Of a DNA stretch of 64,000 nt, positions 51,422-58,943 are shown in pieces; within the stretch, counting starts at the first letter, position 1, and every line of letters begins with the position of its first letter. The notes beneath the pieces were generated by a model that made no database searches, was not told the DNA's origin, and saw nothing but the letters and a program-made list of their open reading frames with translations. Source of the stretch: Candidatus Amarobacter glycogenicus (GTDB lineage Bacteria; Chloroflexota; Dehalococcoidia; Tepidiformales; Tepidiformaceae). A program made the translations under genes and the position numbers. Where the stretch lies: contig JADJZF010000012.1 of NCBI GenBank assembly GCA_016719395.1, positions 1 through 64,000 on the forward strand, given 5' to 3'.

Positions 51422-51451
51422 AGCGCGCGCCAGGCCTGCAGCGACCGAACG

Positions 51452-52654
51452 TCAACCGCGCGGCAGGCCCAGCCCCCGCATCGAGATGATGTTCCGCTGT
51501 ACCTCGCTCGTGCCGCCGCCGATAGGGCTGGTAGTGCTGTGCATGTAGAAGCGAGCGAACTTGCCGCCCATCGCGCTCGCGTCATCACGGTCCACGATCT
51601 GGCTGAAGAGCCCGCCCAGGTGCATCGCCGTCGTCGCCAGCCGTACATCGAGTTCGCTCGAATAGAGCTTGGCAATCGAACTCTCCTTGTTGGGGATTTC
51701 GCCGCGTTCCTGCATCGAGATGATGCGGTAGCAGATGAGCGCCTCAACCTGTGCTTCGATCGTCCGATCTGCGAGTTCATTTCTCACTGCTCGGCTGGTA
51801 GCCACCGAGTGGCTACCTACCTCGGATTCCTTCGCGTACTTCACCAGGTCCCGCGCGATCAGCTGGTGCGCGACGCTGGTTGCGATGCCGCTGCGCTCAA
51901 AGTCGAGTGTCGTCGTCGCCAGGTACCAGCCGCGGTTTTCCTCGCCGAGCAGGCTGGTCGCGGGTATTCGGACATCTTCGAAATAGACCTCATTGAACTC
52001 GTGACTGTTCAGCATGTTGATCAGTGGCCGCACCTGGATGCCTGGTGTCTTCATGTCGACGAGGAAGTAGCTGATACCCCGGTGCTTTGGAGCATCGGGG
52101 TTGGTCCGGGCGATGAGGATGCCCATATGGGCGTGCTGCGCCCCCGAAGTCCAGATCTTCTGGCCGTTCACTACGTAGTCGTCGCCGTCGCGGATCGCGC
52201 GGGTCTGCAACGAAGCGAGATCCGAGCCTGCGCCGGGCTCACTGAAGAGCTGGCACCAGATGTGCTCGCCCGAGATGATCTTCGGGAGGTACTCGGCCTT
52301 CTGCTCCTCGGTGCCGTAGACCATCATGGTCGGCCCGGCCCAGCCGTGGCCGATGCCGCCTGAGCGGGGCGCCCGCCGCCAGGCGAACTCTTCGCTGAGG
52401 ATGAACTGCTCCTTCACGCTCAATCCGCCGCCACCGTGTTCTTTTGGCCACGCCGGCGCGCCCCATCCTCGTTCATTCAACTTCGTGTTCCAGCTCCTCA
52501 TGAACTGGACGAAGCCTGCTTGTGCACGCCCGGCGCCATTGAAGAGACCCCATTCGGAGGGCCGTTCTCCAAGTTCGGGCGGGAACTCGGCATCGAGGAA
52601 TCCCCGCACCGCCTGGCGGAACTCGGTTTCCTTCGGGCTATCGCGGAACTCCAT
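51452..52654 (-). CDS. Acyl-CoA dehydrogenase
   Basis: A 400-residue flavoprotein with signature QLFSEPGAGSDLASL, the FAD-binding DGDDYVVNGQKIWTSG and the C-terminal SPIGGGTSEVQRNIISMRG. The catalytic-base position is not assignable by eye. It would introduce the 2,3 double bond into an acyl-CoA and pass electrons to ETF. GGAGGT just before the ATG supports this start. It converges on the PadR gene. Confidence 0.93.
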   Translation of the reverse strand: MEFRDSPKETEFRQAVRGFLDAEFPPELGERPSEWGLFNGAGRAQAGFVQFMRSWNTKLNERGWGAPAWPKEHGGGGLSVKEQFILSEEFAWRRAPRSGGIGHGWAGPTMMVYGTEEQKAEYLPKIISGEHIWCQLFSEPGAGSDLASLQTRAIRDGDDYVVNGQKIWTSGAQHAHMGILIARTNPDAPKHRGISYFLVDMKTPGIQVRPLINMLNSHEFNEVYFEDVRIPATSLLGEENRGWYLATTTLDFERSGIATSVAHQLIARDLVKYAKESEVGSHSVATSRAVRNELADRTIEAQVEALICYRIISMQERGEIPNKESSIAKLYSSELDVRLATTAMHLGGLFSQIVDRDDASAMGGKFARFYMHSTTSPIGGGTSEVQRNIISMRGLGLPRG

Positions 52655-52768
52655 GGCATACCTCCGGGGCTAGTCGGCGGGAGGATTGTGGATTTTGGGT
52701 TCCGGATTGTCCAACACGACGGTTCGAGCGCGACGTGCCACCGGGCCGGTCCGCCGCGGATTCAGTAG

Positions 52769-53299
52769 CTACGAAGTAGCCACTTTCTTCCAAAACACCG
52801 TCGTGGTGCACGGCCTCCCATCCGGGAAGAGCGCGTAGTCCGGGATCACGCCGCAGACGTTCCATCCGCCCCGCAGGTACAACCGCTCGGCATCGCTCCC
52901 GGTCACCGTGTCGAGGACGAGCAATCTGCGGCCAGCGCGGGCGGCCGCGGCCTCGACCTCGCGCAACAGCGCTTCGCCGATACCCTGCCGGCGCGCCCGC
53001 CGGTGGACCAGCATCTTCGTGACGTCCGCACGATACGGCTGGTTCTCGGGCACGGCTGTGGAGAGGTGGACCGTCCCGCAGATCCCCTCTGCGTCGCGGG
53101 CCGCCAACAGGATGGCCTCGCCGCGAGCGGCTTTCGCGGCAACCCCCTCCCAGAAAGCGATCGCCTTCTCGCGGGCGAACGGCCACATGAAGTTCACGGA
53201 GGCCCCGCCCTCTACGCAGTCGACAAGCACGTCCGCCAGGCCATCCACGCTCCTGGCGACCTCGCCGGCACCAAGGGTTCCGATGACGTAGCTGCTCAT
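52769..53299 (-). CDS. GNAT-family N-acetyltransferase, DUF-type
   Basis: A 176-residue protein with the GNAT acetyl-CoA motif KMLVHRRARRQGIGEALLREVEAAA and the downstream ERLYLRGGWNVCGVIPDYAL. The N-terminal half (NFMWPFAREKAIAFWEG...ILLAARDAEGICGTVHLST) fits the usual GNAT strands. Its start overlaps the stop of the XRE-cupin gene as ATGA, so the pair is translationally coupled. The acceptor is unknown, but co-expression with this regulator suggests a detoxifying or signalling acetylation. Confidence 0.85.
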   Translation of the reverse strand: MSSYVIGTLGAGEVARSVDGLADVLVDCVEGGASVNFMWPFAREKAIAFWEGVAAKAARGEAILLAARDAEGICGTVHLSTAVPENQPYRADVTKMLVHRRARRQGIGEALLREVEAAAARAGRRLLVLDTVTGSDAERLYLRGGWNVCGVIPDYALFPDGRPCTTTVFWKKVATS

Positions 53300-53862
53300 C
53301 CTGGCTCCTGGATCACGAGATACTCCGCCGGGGACGTCCCCGGGACTTCGAACCGGGTGGGCCGGTCAACGATCGCGAACAGCGAATCCCCCGGGCCCAG
53401 GTCCGTCGTCTCGCCGCCGATGGTGAAGACGAGCTGGCCCGAAAGCATCACGATGTGCTGCCGGATCCCCCGCGCCGGTGCAAGGCTGTACTCGACCACC
53501 GTGCCGACCGGGAGCTTCAGCCGCGCGATCTCCACCTGGCTGAATGGCGAGGCGGCCGCCACGAGTGTCCGTTCGAGGCCGGTGGCCGGGTCGCGCCACG
53601 TTGGCTGGCGCGCCGCCGGCTGGTGGCTCACTTCCGACGCCTCCGCCTCGATCATCAACGTTGAGAGAGTCACTCCCAGCCCTGCGCAAAGCCGGCCGAG
53701 CAGGCCCGCCGTCGGCGATGAAAGGCCGGACTCCACCTTCGCGATCATTGCCTTGCTCACGCCGGAGCGAGCGGCCAGCTGGGCAAGGGAGAGGCCAAGT
53801 TCTTCCCGCCGCCTGCGCAGGTTCGCTGCAATCCGGCCCTCGATGGCATCATCGGTAGGCAT
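53296..53862 (-). CDS. XRE-family regulator with C-terminal cupin
   Basis: A 188-residue protein with an XRE helix-turn-helix (LRRRREELGLSLAQLAARSGVSKAMIAKVE) and a cupin sensor domain (LKLPVGTVVEYSLAPARGIRQHIVMLSGQLVFTIGGE). Cupin-XRE proteins bind small effectors and regulate linked metabolic genes. It is first in a two-gene operon with the GNAT enzyme and has a strong leaderless-type promoter. Confidence 0.88.
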   Translation of the reverse strand: MPTDDAIEGRIAANLRRRREELGLSLAQLAARSGVSKAMIAKVESGLSSPTAGLLGRLCAGLGVTLSTLMIEAEASEVSHQPAARQPTWRDPATGLERTLVAAASPFSQVEIARLKLPVGTVVEYSLAPARGIRQHIVMLSGQLVFTIGGETTDLGPGDSLFAIVDRPTRFEVPGTSPAEYLVIQEPG

Positions 53863-53868
53863 TCGTCC

Positions 53869-53874
53869 ACTATA
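53869..53874 (-). promoter_or_regulatory. Putative -10 element of a leaderless transcript (XRE-GNAT operon)
   Basis: On the minus strand, TATAGT lies 6 nt before the ATG at 53862. It is part of CTACTATAGT, one of the best matches in the window. Confidence 0.6.
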
Positions 53875-54032
53875 GTAGACGCCTCCCTACTCCGCTACCG
53901 GTCGTCTCCTCAGCCAAGGGCGTGAACTCGCGCTCCGTCGAGGGACGCGGAAACTTCCGCGCGGAACCGGGAATTCTGAATTGCGCCCAGGTGGCCTTGG
54001 TGCAGGAGCGAGATGAAACTGGCTGCTCGCCC

Positions 54033-54062
54033 TTGACCATAGAAATGCAATTCCGGTATTCT
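54033..54062 (+). promoter_or_regulatory. Sigma-70-like promoter ahead of the manganese riboswitch
   Basis: TTGACC (54033-54038) and TATTCT (54057-54062) are separated by 18 bp. Transcription would begin near 54069, just upstream of the riboswitch aptamer. Confidence 0.7.
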
Positions 54063-54073
54063 GACAGCAGTCA

Positions 54074-54182
54074 TGGGGGAGTAACCACCGCGCCATCCCC
54101 GGCGCACGCGCATGGTCGTCAGTACGCGCTGACGCGCCGGCCATGCGGGCGAGGCACCTCTCGCCTGGTGAGACCCTGGCAC
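54074..54182 (+). ncRNA. yybP-ykoY manganese riboswitch
   Basis: The conserved aptamer elements are present in order: GGGGAGTAAC (54076-54085), CGTCAGTACG (54117-54126) and a closing GGTGAGACCCTGGC (54167-54180). These match the yybP-ykoY family, which turns on manganese exporters when Mn2+ binds. An adjacent hairpin CATCCA-TTTG-TGGATG (54183-54198) and a CCAGG that can pair with CCTGG form a plausible expression platform before the ribosome-binding site at 54227-54235. TerC-family exporters are a recognised target, and TerC is encoded 300 bp downstream. Confidence 0.88.
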
Positions 54183-54242
54183 ATCCATTTGTGGATGCGG
54201 CCAGGCGTGCTCGATGCCAGGACCGCGGAGGAGGTACTCATC

Positions 54243-54428
54243 ATGGATCTCTTCGAGCTCTTCGAACCCGAAAACGAACGCCGGAACCAGCGGCAGCCTG
54301 AGGACGCGCCACGCCAACGGGGCCTGCGCGGGTTCTTCCGGCGCTGGATGGACGCCGTCCAGGAAGATGACGACCGGCGCACGCCTCGCGATAGCTCCCG
54401 CCGCCGCTCGGGCGACGACTGGGATTAG
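54243..54428 (+). CDS. Small acidic-then-basic protein at the TerC/PspA locus
   Basis: A 61-residue protein: an acidic N-terminus (MDLFELFEPENERR) followed by a basic Arg/Asp-rich tail (RDSSRRRSGDDWD). The N-terminal DLFELFE motif recurs as DELFEVFEDLFERR in the zinc-ribbon protein at 56582, in the same locus. A strong GGAGGAGG site precedes the ATG and selects it over a long upstream extension that crosses the riboswitch. It is the first gene after the riboswitch. The function is unknown. Confidence 0.65.
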   Translation: MDLFELFEPENERRNQRQPEDAPRQRGLRGFFRRWMDAVQEDDDRRTPRDSSRRRSGDDWD

Positions 54429-54477
54429 CCACCAGGCCGAGTCGTCCCCAATCCGCTTCACCATCGCCGAGGCGAGG

Positions 54478-54502
54478 CACGGTTTCCTGGTAGGTAACCG
54501 TG
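54478..54502 (+). promoter_or_regulatory. Hairpin upstream of terC
   Basis: CACGGTT and AACCGTG form a 7-bp stem with an 11-nt loop in the 108-bp gap before the GTG start at 54537. Possible roles are processing, attenuation or RNA stability. Confidence 0.4.
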
Positions 54503-54536
54503 TCGCCGCGCGCCCTTCCCCTCTCTGGAGCTATCC

Positions 54537-55499
54537 GTGTTTCTTGAACTTCTTCCCTGGGCTCTCTTCATGCTGTTCGTTTTCGCGATGCTCGCGCTGG
54601 ACCTCGGGGTGTTCCACAAGGACGCGCACCAGGTCGAACGCCGCGAGGCGCTCGCATGGAGTGCCGTCTGGATCGGCCTCGCCATCGCCTTCAACATCGG
54701 GATCTATATCTTCCGCGGCACCGAAGACGGCCTCGAGTGGACGACCGGCTACCTCGTAGAGAAGACGCTCAGTGTCGACAACATCTTCATCATCCTGCTG
54801 ATCTTTTCCGCCTTCGCCGTCCCCCAGGCGTACCAACACCGTGTGCTCTTCTGGGGCATTGTCGGAGCGCTCGTCATGCGCGCCGCGCTCATCGCGGTCG
54901 CAGGAGTCCTGCTCAGCACTCTCCACTTCGTGATCTACATTTTCGGCGCCTTCCTTATCTTCACGGGCATCAAGTTCCTGCGAGAACAGGATCATCAGCC
55001 CGACCTCGAACGCCACCCGGTGGTGCGGTTCGCCAACCGCATCTTCCGCACCAGCCACGAATACGACGGGCAGAAGTTCTTCACACGAAAGAACGGCCTG
55101 CTCTATGCAACGCCGCTGTTCGTCACGCTCCTCCTGATCGAGGCGACCGATCTCGTCTTCGCTGTGGACTCCATCCCGGCGATCTACGCCATCACCGATG
55201 ACCCGTTCATCGTCTTCACATCCAACATCTTCGCCATACTCGGCCTCCGCTCGCTCTACTTCGTCCTCGCCGGCTACCTCAGCGGCCTCGCCTACCTGAA
55301 GCCGGCGCTCGCCGCCATCCTCGTCTTTGTCGGCGCGAAGATGCTTGTCATCGACTTCTACAAGGTGCCGGCGCTGGCGAGCCTCGCCATTATCGCCACC
55401 ATCCTTACCGTCGCCGTTGCGGCTTCGCTCATCGTCGCCCGGCGCCGCGCCGCGGTCCTCGAAACAACCCCGGCGCTCGCATCCGAAAGCGGTCACTAA
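54537..55499 (+). CDS. terC: TerC-family membrane protein (probable Mn2+ exporter)
   Basis: A 320-residue protein with about nine membrane helices and the TerC acidic motifs: FAMLALDLGVFHK, KTLSVDNIFIILLIFS, EATDLVFAVDSIPAIYAIT and the C-terminal LVFVGAKMLVIDFYKVP. TerC homologues (for example YkoY and Alx) export Mn2+ or metallate secreted proteins. The GTG start is supported by GGAG 7 nt upstream. The upstream yybP-ykoY riboswitch predicts induction by manganese. The downstream PspA genes suggest membrane-stress coupling. Confidence 0.9.
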   Translation: MFLELLPWALFMLFVFAMLALDLGVFHKDAHQVERREALAWSAVWIGLAIAFNIGIYIFRGTEDGLEWTTGYLVEKTLSVDNIFIILLIFSAFAVPQAYQHRVLFWGIVGALVMRAALIAVAGVLLSTLHFVIYIFGAFLIFTGIKFLREQDHQPDLERHPVVRFANRIFRTSHEYDGQKFFTRKNGLLYATPLFVTLLLIEATDLVFAVDSIPAIYAITDDPFIVFTSNIFAILGLRSLYFVLAGYLSGLAYLKPALAAILVFVGAKMLVIDFYKVPALASLAIIATILTVAVAASLIVARRRAAVLETTPALASESGH

Positions 55500-55511
55500 G
55501 CGCCGTCCCCA

Positions 55512-55553
55512 GCCGGGGCCGGCTGTTCCGCTCCCGCAGCGGCCGGCCCTGGC
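55512..55553 (+). terminator. Long hairpin between terC and pspA
   Basis: GCCGGGGCCGG (55512-55522) and CCGGCCCTGGC (55543-55553) form an 11-bp stem with one G-T pair and a 20-nt loop. No T tract follows, so it is more likely a partial attenuator or stabilising element than a full terminator. Confidence 0.4.
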
Positions 55554-55587
55554 GACCCCACTCACCCCCAGAGAAAGGACTCTGAAC

Positions 55588-56307
55588 GTGTTGAAACGGC
55601 TCTCCGCCATCTTCCAGGCCAAGGCGAACAAGGCCATCGACCACATTGAGGACCCGCGCGAGATGCTCGACCTGAGCTACGAGAAGCAGGTTGCCATGCT
55701 CCGCGACGTGAAGCGCGGCATCGTCGAAGTCACCGCCGCCCGGAAGCGCCTCGAACTCCAGGCGCACGAACTCCGGGAGTCCCTCCCGAAGTTCGATGCC
55801 CAGGCACTCCACGCCATCCAGGCCGGCCGCGAAGACCTCGCCCGCCTCGCCCTCGAGCGCAAGGCTCAATCCCAGGCCGAGATCGATGGCTTCGATGCCC
55901 AGGTCGAGCGGCTCAAGGCGGAGCAGGACAAGCTCGTCCAGGCCGAAGCCCGGCTCGCCGCCAAGGTCAACGCCTTCCGCACCAGGAAGGAAGTGATGAA
56001 GGCCGAATACACCGCTGCCAAAGCCACGGTCCGGATCGGCGAAGCTGTGACCGGCCTCTCCGAGGAGATGACTGACGTCGGCCTCGCCATCCAGCGCGCC
56101 GAGGACCGGACCGCCCAGCTCAAGAGCAAGGGCGCCGCCATCCACGACCTCATCGAGAGCGGCGTCCTCGAAGACCATCTCGGCGGCGGCAGTCAGCTCG
56201 ATCGCGAGCTGGAGGCACTTGGGCGGTCCGCTTCCGTTGAGTCTGACCTCGAACGGTTGCGGGCCCAGGCAGCCATGACCACCGCCTCCCAGGAGGTGAA
56301 AGCGTGA
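55588..56307 (+). CDS. pspA: PspA/IM30 family phage shock protein
   Basis: A 239-residue protein that is almost entirely coiled coil, as expected for PspA/IM30/Vipp1. It begins LKRLSAIFQAKANKAIDHIEDPREMLDLSYEKQ, the family's N-terminal amphipathic helix and first coil. PspA proteins assemble into rods or rings on stressed inner membranes and protect them. The start is GTG with AAGGA upstream. It overlaps the PspAA gene as GTGA, so they are translationally coupled. Confidence 0.92.
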   Translation: MLKRLSAIFQAKANKAIDHIEDPREMLDLSYEKQVAMLRDVKRGIVEVTAARKRLELQAHELRESLPKFDAQALHAIQAGREDLARLALERKAQSQAEIDGFDAQVERLKAEQDKLVQAEARLAAKVNAFRTRKEVMKAEYTAAKATVRIGEAVTGLSEEMTDVGLAIQRAEDRTAQLKSKGAAIHDLIESGVLEDHLGGGSQLDRELEALGRSASVESDLERLRAQAAMTTASQEVKA

Positions 56308-56582
56308 TCGTCCGAATCATGGGAGAGGGCCAGTGGCGCATCGATGACGCCCTGACCAGCGACCTCAACGTCATCGATGCCCTGCTCGACGCCGACCTGA
56401 CGGTGGGAACTGAATCGACCCTGGCCGCCCACATCCAGGCCATCCAGGCGCTGATCAAGGAGCGCGGCACGCCGGTCGGCATCGAGGAATTGCTTCCTTC
56501 CGATGCCGTCGTGCCGTTCTCCGGGATCTCGGTGGCGGAACTCCGCGAGTTCATCGGCCAGGAAGGATTGATACCGGGCTGA
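56304..56582 (+). CDS. PspA-associated protein PspAA
   Basis: A 92-residue protein matching the PspAA domain found in PspA operons of Actinobacteria and Chloroflexota: IVRIMGEGQWRIDDALTSDLNVIDALLDADL at the start and LPSDAVVPFSGISVAELREFIGQEGLIPG at the end. It probably binds or modulates PspA. It starts at a GTG overlapping the PspA stop, and its TGA overlaps the ATG of the zinc-ribbon gene. Confidence 0.85.
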   Translation: MIVRIMGEGQWRIDDALTSDLNVIDALLDADLTVGTESTLAAHIQAIQALIKERGTPVGIEELLPSDAVVPFSGISVAELREFIGQEGLIPG

Positions 56583-56869
56583 TGGTCGATGAACTCTTTG
56601 AGGTGTTCGAAGACCTCTTCGAACGCCGCGGCAAGAAGAAGAAGGACAAGAAGGCGCAGGGGAACGAGGCGGCGGTCGCCGCCCCGCCTCCGGCGCCGCC
56701 AATTCACTGCATCTCCTGCGGCGCGCGAAACGAAGGGGCGGCCAAGTTCTGCCTCGAATGCGGCGAACTCCTCCCCTCTCCCGGCGAGGAGTTCCGCTGC
56801 GTGAAGTGCGAGACCACCCTCCCGCTGAAGGCGAAGTTCTGCCCTCGATGCGGGGCTCGCGCCGGCTAG
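56582..56869 (+). CDS. Double zinc-ribbon protein of the PspA operon
   Basis: A 95-residue protein with an acidic helix (DELFEVFEDLFERRGKKKK) followed by two zinc ribbons: CISCG...CLECG and CVKCE...CPRCG. Such zinc-ribbon partners commonly sit at the end of PspA operons. It may recruit a protease or transcription machinery; this is inference. It overlaps the PspAA stop codon, completing a coupled three-gene operon. Confidence 0.82.
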   Translation: MVDELFEVFEDLFERRGKKKKDKKAQGNEAAVAAPPPAPPIHCISCGARNEGAAKFCLECGELLPSPGEEFRCVKCETTLPLKAKFCPRCGARAG

Positions 56870-57174
56870 GGAGCCCCCTCCACCGGGATACGGGGTTGGC
56901 CTCCCGCGTGGACGATCGACAGTAGCACCCGGATCTCCGTCTCGCGTTCCAGCGGATGGCGCAGATGGAGCTCCGGGTGCACGACATACACGTTCCGGCG
57001 CCCGTTGCGCACTTTCGAGAGGTACCCCGCCTCCACCAGGTCCGAGACGATCCCGAAAACGGTCCGCTCCTTCACGCCCACGCGTTCGGCAATCTCGCTC
57101 AGCCGGACCTGCGGGTTCTGGGCGATGCACAGCAAGACGTGCGAGTGGTTGGTGAGGAATGTCCAATCGCTCAT
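56866..57174 (-). CDS. Winged-helix (MarR/ArsR-like) transcription regulator
   Basis: A 102-residue protein with a compact winged helix: HSHVLLCIAQNPQVRLSEIAERVGVKERTVFGIVSDLVEAGYL and the wing RNGRRNVYVVHPELHLRH. Related regulators are widespread in Actinobacteria and Chloroflexota with unknown targets. Its 3' end overlaps the convergent zinc-ribbon gene by 4 bp. A possible weak leaderless promoter (CAGACT, 6 nt before the ATG) is present. It might regulate the adjacent stress locus. Confidence 0.82.
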   Translation of the reverse strand: MSDWTFLTNHSHVLLCIAQNPQVRLSEIAERVGVKERTVFGIVSDLVEAGYLSKVRNGRRNVYVVHPELHLRHPLERETEIRVLLSIVHAGGQPRIPVEGAP

Positions 57175-57348
57175 GGCCGCAGTCTGAAAGGGCGGTCCCA
57201 CTCGCTCAAGCGCCTCTGCGCCGGTCGCTGGAGATTGGAAGCGGGTTAAGGCGCGCGCCCCGTTCCTTTCCCGGGCGGCCGGCCCTTTCTTCCGCCATAC
57301 GGGGCTGCTTGATACATTCCGGTTACATTCGCCCCCGGGGAGCCACCA

Positions 57349-58120
57349 ATGCCAAGACGGCTATTACTGGCCGCTTGCGCCCTTGCCGCCGTGCCCGTCT
57401 TCGCCGCCTGCGGCGATGACGACGATGCGGATGCCGGCGCGGGCCCCGGAACTTCCACCGCTTCGGCCCAAACCGCCGGGGCGACGAACTCGAACGACTC
57501 GCCAACCCTTGCCACGCCGGCCAGCAAGTATTCCGTCAGCATCGACGACATCGGCATCGCCTGGCTCACCGACATCGCGAACACCTACATCATCGATGCT
57601 ACGGCCTACGGCAAGCAGCCGATGCTCTTCGGCAACGAGGCCGAAGGCAAAAAGCTCCTCACCGACTGGGGCTATCTCGAGGGCTACGAGACCGCGTATA
57701 TCCCCGAAGGCCGCGACACTTCGGTCCTCAAGGGCGCGTATTACATCAAGGTCGAAACCCACCTCTTTAAAGACGAGGCAGGCGCCAACAAGGCCTTCAA
57801 GTACTTCGCTGACTACGCCGCCACGAGCGGCGCCTCGCCCGTGAACATCCAGCCTGTCGGTAACGTTTCCGTGGCGTTCGCCACGTCGTACGGCACAATC
57901 GGCAGCACGAATGTCAAAGCGCTCTATCACCAGGTGGTCTTTCAGGCGAGGGAACGTCATCACGATTCTCCTGACCAAAGGCGCCCAGGGGTTCATGACG
58001 GTCGAACCCGCACGGGAACTCGCCCTCATCGCCGATGAGAAGATCCTCGGCGAACGTCCGGCCGTCGAACCGACGCCAACCAGCAGCTACAAGACCCCGA
58101 CGCCGGCGCCCAAGCCATGA
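57349..58120 (+). CDS. Lipoprotein, first of a tandem paralogue pair (frame broken once)
   Basis: From ATG 57349 the frame gives lipobox FAAC, an Asp-rich tether and a domain including LFGNEAEGKKLLTDWGYLEGYETAYIPEG. After ALYHQVVF the homologous continuation RRGNVITILLTKGAQGFM... reads only in the next frame to a stop at 58118-58120. One surplus base near 57940-57945 explains this. The restored protein aligns with its neighbour at 58117. Its role is unknown. GGGGAG lies upstream, and its stop overlaps the next ATG. Confidence 0.7.
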
Positions 58121-58917
58121 ACAAGCGGAACAACCAGCCCCTGCTCATCCTCGCCGCCGGGCTCGTCCTGATCGCGATGGGCGCTGTCGCGGCCTTCCTC
58201 TTCCTCGGCGGCGGCGATGACGACGGGGGGACCTCCGCGCCCTCGGGCGCCCTCCGCGAGAAGACACCTTCGGCCAGCACGCGCGGCACCACCGGCGGCC
58301 CCGAGCCCGTGGTCACGATGACGCCTTCGAAGGCGAGCCTGCTCCTCGGCGAACTGCCCGACAACTACGAAGTCGATGTCACTTCGACCTTCACGATGAC
58401 GGTTTCCACCTTCACCAGCTCCTACTGGTTCCGAAGCAACAAGGAAGGCGAAGAGAAGTCCGCCGAGTGGAAGATCGTCGACGGCTACCAGGTGTACTTC
58501 CAGCCCGAAGGCCTCGCGGCCGAGGTGTTGCAGGGCTCCCCCTACATCCACGTCGAGACCTACCAGTTCGCGACGATCGACGGGGCGAAGGCCGCCTGGG
58601 ACTACTTCGATGGCTTCCTCTCGCGCACACCGGGGAGCGAGGCAGTCGAGGCGAAGCCGCTGGCCAACGAGTCCAGCGCCTACCGTTTCATCGAAGGCAC
58701 CGTCAGCGTCTCCGAAGACCTGGCCGTCTACCACCGCTTCAGCTACCGCCGGGGCAACATCATCGTGACGGTTGTAACGTGGGGCGCGGATAAGTCGATG
58801 AATATCGATCCAGCGCGCAACGTTGCCGCTACTATTGACGACAAACTCCTCGGTACTCGCCCAGCTGTGGAGCCAACACCGATCCCAACACCGAGCTTTC
58901 CTGGGCTCGGTAACTGA
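58117..58917 (+). CDS. Membrane-anchored paralogue of the preceding lipoprotein
   Basis: A 266-residue protein with an N-terminal helix (LLILAAGLVLIAMGAVAAFLFL) in place of the lipobox, a short low-complexity tether and the same extracellular domain. Shared elements are VETYQFATIDGAKAAWDYF, YHRFSYRRGNIIVTVVTWGA and the C-terminal LLGTRPAVEPTP. The ATG overlaps the upstream stop (ATGA). It is followed 26 bp later by a subtilisin-like protease gene, suggesting a shared surface or proteolytic system. Confidence 0.75.
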   Translation: MNKRNNQPLLILAAGLVLIAMGAVAAFLFLGGGDDDGGTSAPSGALREKTPSASTRGTTGGPEPVVTMTPSKASLLLGELPDNYEVDVTSTFTMTVSTFTSSYWFRSNKEGEEKSAEWKIVDGYQVYFQPEGLAAEVLQGSPYIHVETYQFATIDGAKAAWDYFDGFLSRTPGSEAVEAKPLANESSAYRFIEGTVSVSEDLAVYHRFSYRRGNIIVTVVTWGADKSMNIDPARNVAATIDDKLLGTRPAVEPTPIPTPSFPGLGN

Positions 58918-58943
58918 TGAGCGACTGATCGCGGGGAGGTAGC

